Shown: positions 60,558 to 64,000 of the stretch, piece after piece
Numbering within the stretch: the stretch's first letter is position 1
Layout of the letters: each line of letters opens with the position of its first letter
NCBI GenBank assembly: GCA_020055645.1
Contig: CM034549.1
Location: 33,751,930-33,815,929, forward strand
Length of the DNA: 64,000 bases
Origin: Tomocerus qinae
Lineage: Eukaryota; Arthropoda; Collembola; Entomobryomorpha; Tomoceridae
Reading direction: 5' to 3'
Made by a program: the position numbers and the translations under genes
The notes under the pieces: generated by a model
Seen by the model: only the letters and a program-made list of their open reading frames with translations
What the model was told of the DNA's origin: nothing
The model's database searches: none

Positions 60558-63242
60558 CTATTGCACTTGTAGCGTGTTTTCCACATGCGTTGAATCTTCT
60601 CTGAAGAGTTGCAGGTTGCGTTGAGGAGCAGGATGCGTAGGTACGGCTGTCCAGTCCTTCATCATTAGTGGTGCGGCTGAGGCACCAATACACAATTCAT
60701 GTCCATTGCACTGTAATTTAAACTTACGTGCAACTGGTGTAGCGGCGAGATTCCCGTAGTTCCTTCGTGGAGACGTTGAGAGCATCTGCTGTACCTGTAG
60801 TTGCTTTCCAGTTGACGTAGCTGTGTAGTGCAGGAGTAGTGATGCGACGATCGGCGAGTGCGATGTCCATCCAATCCATTCGTCCCGCGAAGAGATGCGG
60901 GTGATCGCTGAAGAGCGTTGAGTGTCTGTGCAGCTAGGCTGTGTGTGCACAGACGTAGTAGGCCTGTCCGGCCGTAGTAACGAGGAGCAGCTCACTTGCG
61001 ACGTGCAGTCCGTAGTGATGCTCTCGTTCGACAAATCCTTCCGTAAAGCTGCTGCATGTACATTTAGTTGTTGCAGTTGGATGGGGATGGCGAGCGGAGA
61101 AAGTGGCGGAGGCAGCCAGGCAGTTCCTGTAGAGTCCATCCATCCGTAGCTACTTCGTAGACGGTTCCTGTAGGCTGCGTGCTTGCAGCGCAGTTGTGCT
61201 TGACAAGTTGTAGCACAAAAGTTCATTTCATTTATTATGCTATGCACGTACGGTTCATAGCATTTCACTTGTACGTGCACTTGGACTGTAGAGTCCCTAA
61301 ACAAAGTGGCGTGAGTGAAATTCATCGTAGAGATGGATTCGTGTAGCTTGTGCAAAGCTACATACCGTGCAGGTGTAGGCTCCATCGATGTGACTTCGTA
61401 GAGAAGTCCGTGTGCACTGTCTTCGTGGCTAGGTAGCAGAAGTTTGTGCGTTGATTCCATTTCATGCATGTAGAATGTGTACATAGAAGCACTATACACA
61501 ATTTGCCGTTCTGGCGTAAGTCGTCGAATGTCTTGCTTGTATTGCATTGCAAGCTGCTTTCGTGCACTTATAGCAGGTCGCGCAGTTGACTTGTATCTAA
61601 GTCGAGTAGCACTTTCGTCAATTTGTTCTTCGTACAATGCAGGCGATGAGTACGTAGTACTTTCCATATCTTCCACGTCGCTGCCTATCCGTTGCGTAGC
61701 GAGTGGGATGAGATGCGTCGATTTCATCGTACAAGGATTTGCTTGTAGAGGCCCAACGAGATACTTCCTTGTGGCTGAAGGACTTCTGTCGGGTGGCTTC
61801 TTTTCCTTGTCCAGGACTAGTTGCTGGACGGATGCAGAGTTGGGTGCTGTGCGAGCACCAAGAGTTGAGATGAAACTCGTGTAGGCATATAAAGGACGCA
61901 CTAACGAGGTCTGACTCACACTTCGTTCATTTTCAATGCAGTGGTACGCTTGTACCTTGTGTGCGTTAGTGCCTACATGGGCACATGTAGGACGTACTAA
62001 AGAGGTTTGCTGTTCATGTAGTGTAATGCTCTTACAGAAGGGCATGTACACTTTGTGCGAGGCGATACTGGCTGCAGTAACCGAGTAGTCGAACGCACAT
62101 TCACTAATTTGCACTGTAGAGTGCACAGAGTTGTCTTGCTGCAGAAGACAAACGCAAACAAATTCACTTGAGTGCACTATCGAGTGCACAGAACAGTCTT
62201 GCACATGAAGACTTGCAATAACACTTATAAGTGGCGAGATTCTAGACGTAGAATCTGCCGTTGGGTCTGACACTGTGCGTGGCTGCACATAGTGTGTAGA
62301 CCGCTTGAGTGCTGCGGGCTGCAGCGAGTCGGACAAAGTTCCATTTGTCGATGCGTGCGTCGGCACGGACATATGCTGGTGAGAAATGAGTGTAAAGCAT
62401 TTACTCACCAAAAGTTCACGTTCGATTTGAAGCGTAAGTTCCTGCTTCTGCTTCTTAGAGTGTGAGGAGTTGTCTTGTAGCTGAAGACGAACAATTGCAC
62501 TTTCACTTGGCATGACTCTATACATAGAGTATGCAGGTGCGTCTGAAGCTACGCGTCGTTCACTGACGGTAGTAGACGACTTTACATCATGTAGATGTGG
62601 AGACTCGTGCAGAGTTCCACTTAACAGTTCGTGCTTCGGCACGGGTGCATGTGCAATGCTAGAGGCTGTGAGAGTTATACTCACCAAAGTGGATGTTCCA
62701 TCGGATATTTCTGCGGCTCGTCTTGACTCCTTCGAATGTTCCGACTGGATGTTCCTAGGGTTTTCTTTCTTGTTCAGTCTTGAGGACGCACTATGGGATG
62801 TTTCTGTGGACGTTCCGTCTGAAGACTCCGTTGAATGTTCCGCTGGGCTGCTCCTGCAAGGTAAATGAGTGGATGCTCCGATGGACGACCCGAGTGGATG
62901 TTGCGTGGGATGTTCGTTCGCGATGTTCCCGTACATGTTCCGTGTGGGTTCTACTTCCATGGGCTTTCCTTTGCTTTGTTCAATGCTGATAGCTAGCTTG
63001 TCTAGTCTATCATGTAGGGCGATGTAGTGAGGTTCTTCTGCCTCATACTCTTCGTCCGTTGTAGCGAGGTTGCTACACTGCTGCAGTAGGCTACTGCATG
63101 TGTCCCGCAGGATGTCTACTTCTTCTACTAGGTGGCGCTGGTCGGTTGACAGGCCATGCGTAGGGTCGTACGCAATAAAGACGTTTTCTAACCTAGCGAT
63201 GCTTGTGTAAAGCGTAGTCCTATCCTGTCTAACGGCATCCAT
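60558..63242 (-). CDS. 894-residue protein of the LTR element, gag-like N-terminus
   Basis: The only long frame of the element, uninterrupted and therefore young. Residues 1-95 look helical and acidic (LVEEVDILRDTCSSLLQQ, then TDEEYEAEEPHYIALHDRL) and recall the N-terminal gag region of BEL/Pao elements; this is a weak resemblance. Residues 130-890 are rich in Ser, Thr, His and Gln and contain internal duplications: blocks at about 199-262 and 291-354 share GTL, VSD or VASD, and QD(N/C)S-HS landmarks; EHS-ES and DGTST recur near 135-185; QTSLVRP occurs twice. No CCHC knuckle, protease, YxDD reverse transcriptase, RNase H or integrase motif was found, so the element must depend on another for copying. 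The leader from the primer site to the start is about 325 nt. It could be a real gag-like protein or a maintained frame without known role. Confidence 0.6.
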   Translation of the reverse strand: MDAVRQDRTTLYTSIARLENVFIAYDPTHGLSTDQRHLVEEVDILRDTCSSLLQQCSNLATTDEEYEAEEPHYIALHDRLDKLAISIEQSKGKPMEVEPTRNMYGNIANEHPTQHPLGSSIGASTHLPCRSSPAEHSTESSDGTSTETSHSASSRLNKKENPRNIQSEHSKESRRAAEISDGTSTLVSITLTASSIAHAPVPKHELLSGTLHESPHLHDVKSSTTVSERRVASDAPAYSMYRVMPSESAIVRLQLQDNSSHSKKQKQELTLQIERELLVSKCFTLISHQHMSVPTHASTNGTLSDSLQPAALKRSTHYVQPRTVSDPTADSTSRISPLISVIASLHVQDCSVHSIVHSSEFVCVCLLQQDNSVHSTVQISECAFDYSVTAASIASHKVYMPFCKSITLHEQQTSLVRPTCAHVGTNAHKVQAYHCIENERSVSQTSLVRPLYAYTSFISTLGARTAPNSASVQQLVLDKEKKPPDRSPSATRKYLVGPLQANPCTMKSTHLIPLATQRIGSDVEDMESTTYSSPALYEEQIDESATRLRYKSTARPAISARKQLAMQYKQDIRRLTPERQIVYSASMYTFYMHEMESTHKLLLPSHEDSAHGLLYEVTSMEPTPARYVALHKLHESISTMNFTHATLFRDSTVQVHVQVKCYEPYVHSIINEMNFCATTCQAQLRCKHAAYRNRLRSSYGWMDSTGTAWLPPPLSPLAIPIQLQQLNVHAAALRKDLSNESITTDCTSQVSCSSLLRPDRPTTSVHTQPSCTDTQRSSAITRISSRDEWIGWTSHSPIVASLLLHYTATSTGKQLQVQQMLSTSPRRNYGNLAATPVARKFKLQCNGHELCIGASAAPLMMKDWTAVPTHPAPQRNLQLFREDSTHVENTLQVQ

Positions 63243-63567
63243 TGCTTGCTACTGAGTGATGGAGGGAGACAAGGATATCTTTGACTTACTGGGGTGATGT
63301 GCGATGAGACGTGATGTCATGCAGGGATCCAATCTTCGTGTCTTGCAAGTCGACTCCAGGAGTGGCTTGAGACGGGGAGCGATGAGACTGAAGCTTCGGC
63401 TTCAGTTCGTAGCACAAAGAAACTAATACAAAATGGACGTTCTGTCCGCTTACTTCTGTCGATGATGATCGATGAAGCGATGACGTCATAGCCACAGTAT
63501 CAGTTTCCCGTAACTGATGACGATAACTAATTATTGCACTAATGCTTAATTAATGTTAGTTACCGTA

Positions 63568-63585
63568 ATCCGGCTCGAAGGACCA
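63568..63585 (-). other. Primer binding site, tRNA-Tyr
   Basis: On the minus strand TGGTCCTTCGAGCCGGAT follows the LTR end after 2 nt. Its complement is exactly the 3' end of animal tRNA-Tyr including CCA, as known from metazoan tRNA-Tyr acceptor and T arms. This fixes the element's orientation and LTR edge. It is not itself a tRNA gene because nothing else of the tRNA is present. Confidence 0.92.
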
Positions 63586-63587
63586 AA

Positions 63588-64000
63588 TGGAGAGGGCTAA
63601 TAAGGCTGTGCTATGAGTCATTTTTGGTTTCCTTACTTTTCCATGCTCCTAGAATGATGTGGTGAACGTGCAAGTCGCAACTTGGTGTGAAGACACTTTT
63701 TATTTATGTAACAATAAATATATTACACTTACACACATATTCTAGGTATAAACTACTAACTAACCAGGTAAGTAAGGGTTCAGGTGAGTACACAGGTAAC
63801 TTAATTAGGGCACTAATTAAATTTGGAGAACAGCACCGAAAATTGCGTGCTTCTCCGTCAGGATTCGGAAGTGTACTACTTGCTAGCAATTAAGTTTTGG
63901 TGCTAGGCAAGTGCAGTTGTGTCACATGACACATTCATACAAACATAGGTAGGTAGGGGCAATACAAACTACATGCTATGCTATACTAGAAATACAAGTA
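63588..64000 (-). mobile_element. 5' LTR, truncated by the window edge
   Basis: Counterpart of 59599-60011 with two differences in 413 bp. The rest of the LTR, including the expected second copy of the 28S segment, lies outside the window. Predicted end near 64368 if the 781-bp LTR model is right. Confidence 0.9.

Noticed and set aside
63568-63585. tRNA-Tyr gene
   Set aside because: Only the 3' 18 nt match tRNA-Tyr; placement 2 nt from an LTR end shows it is a primer binding site.

Overview
This is an AT-rich, gene-poor eukaryotic window, most likely from an arthropod genome. That placement is an inference. It rests on short TTAGG-type runs (about 2117-2132 and 29533-29553), DIRS-like, mariner-type, piggyBac-type and hAT-type mobile DNA, an LTR element primed by tRNA-Tyr, and the almost complete absence of long open frames. 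I see no bacterial gene, operon or CRISPR array. Only one host coding piece is reasonably supported: a signal-peptide first exon at 54006-54095 (+) with a clean splice donor, possibly followed by a 39-nt microexon at 54599-54637.

Layout: 1-15.6 kb is mostly unique non-coding DNA with microsatellites, one miniature element with a 7-bp target duplication (11251-11584) and a near-perfect 62-nt hairpin. From 15.6 to 25.2 kb there are several non-autonomous DNA transposons: two copies of a hAT-like family, a 588-bp hAT-like element, a 942-bp TA-flanked element, and two head-to-head copies of a 380-390-bp family. From 25.9 to 31.1 kb come a tandem-repeat element (family ABC, copy A), a 2.4-kb foldback carrying a third hAT-like copy in one arm, and a piggyBac-like TTAA element that was itself hit by a 225-bp insertion with a 13-bp target duplication. 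A 22-bp minisatellite (31.6-32.3 kb) precedes a decayed DIRS-like (tyrosine-recombinase) retrotransposon on the minus strand (32.6-34.6 kb). From 35 to 44 kb there are more miniature elements and ABC copies B and C, inverted around a TA-flanked element. At 45.4-46.2 kb there is an exact 18-bp satellite, 47 units. A mariner-type element with very long inverted ends lies at 48.1-49.2 kb, and a foldback with an internal 49-bp array at 50.1-51.4 kb. From 55 to 58.3 kb there are further inverted-repeat elements and two minisatellites (31 bp and 51 bp).

The right end (59.6 kb to the edge) holds a young LTR retrotransposon on the minus strand: near-identical LTRs, a primer site matching the tRNA-Tyr 3' end, one 894-codon frame and no recognisable polymerase or integrase. 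Embedded in it, probably in U3 of the LTR, is a 92-nt stretch that matches conserved 28S rRNA across the R2/I-PpoI target site, antisense to the element. This is the most striking observation in the window. The mobile elements do not form a pathway with each other; their nesting gives a relative order of insertion.
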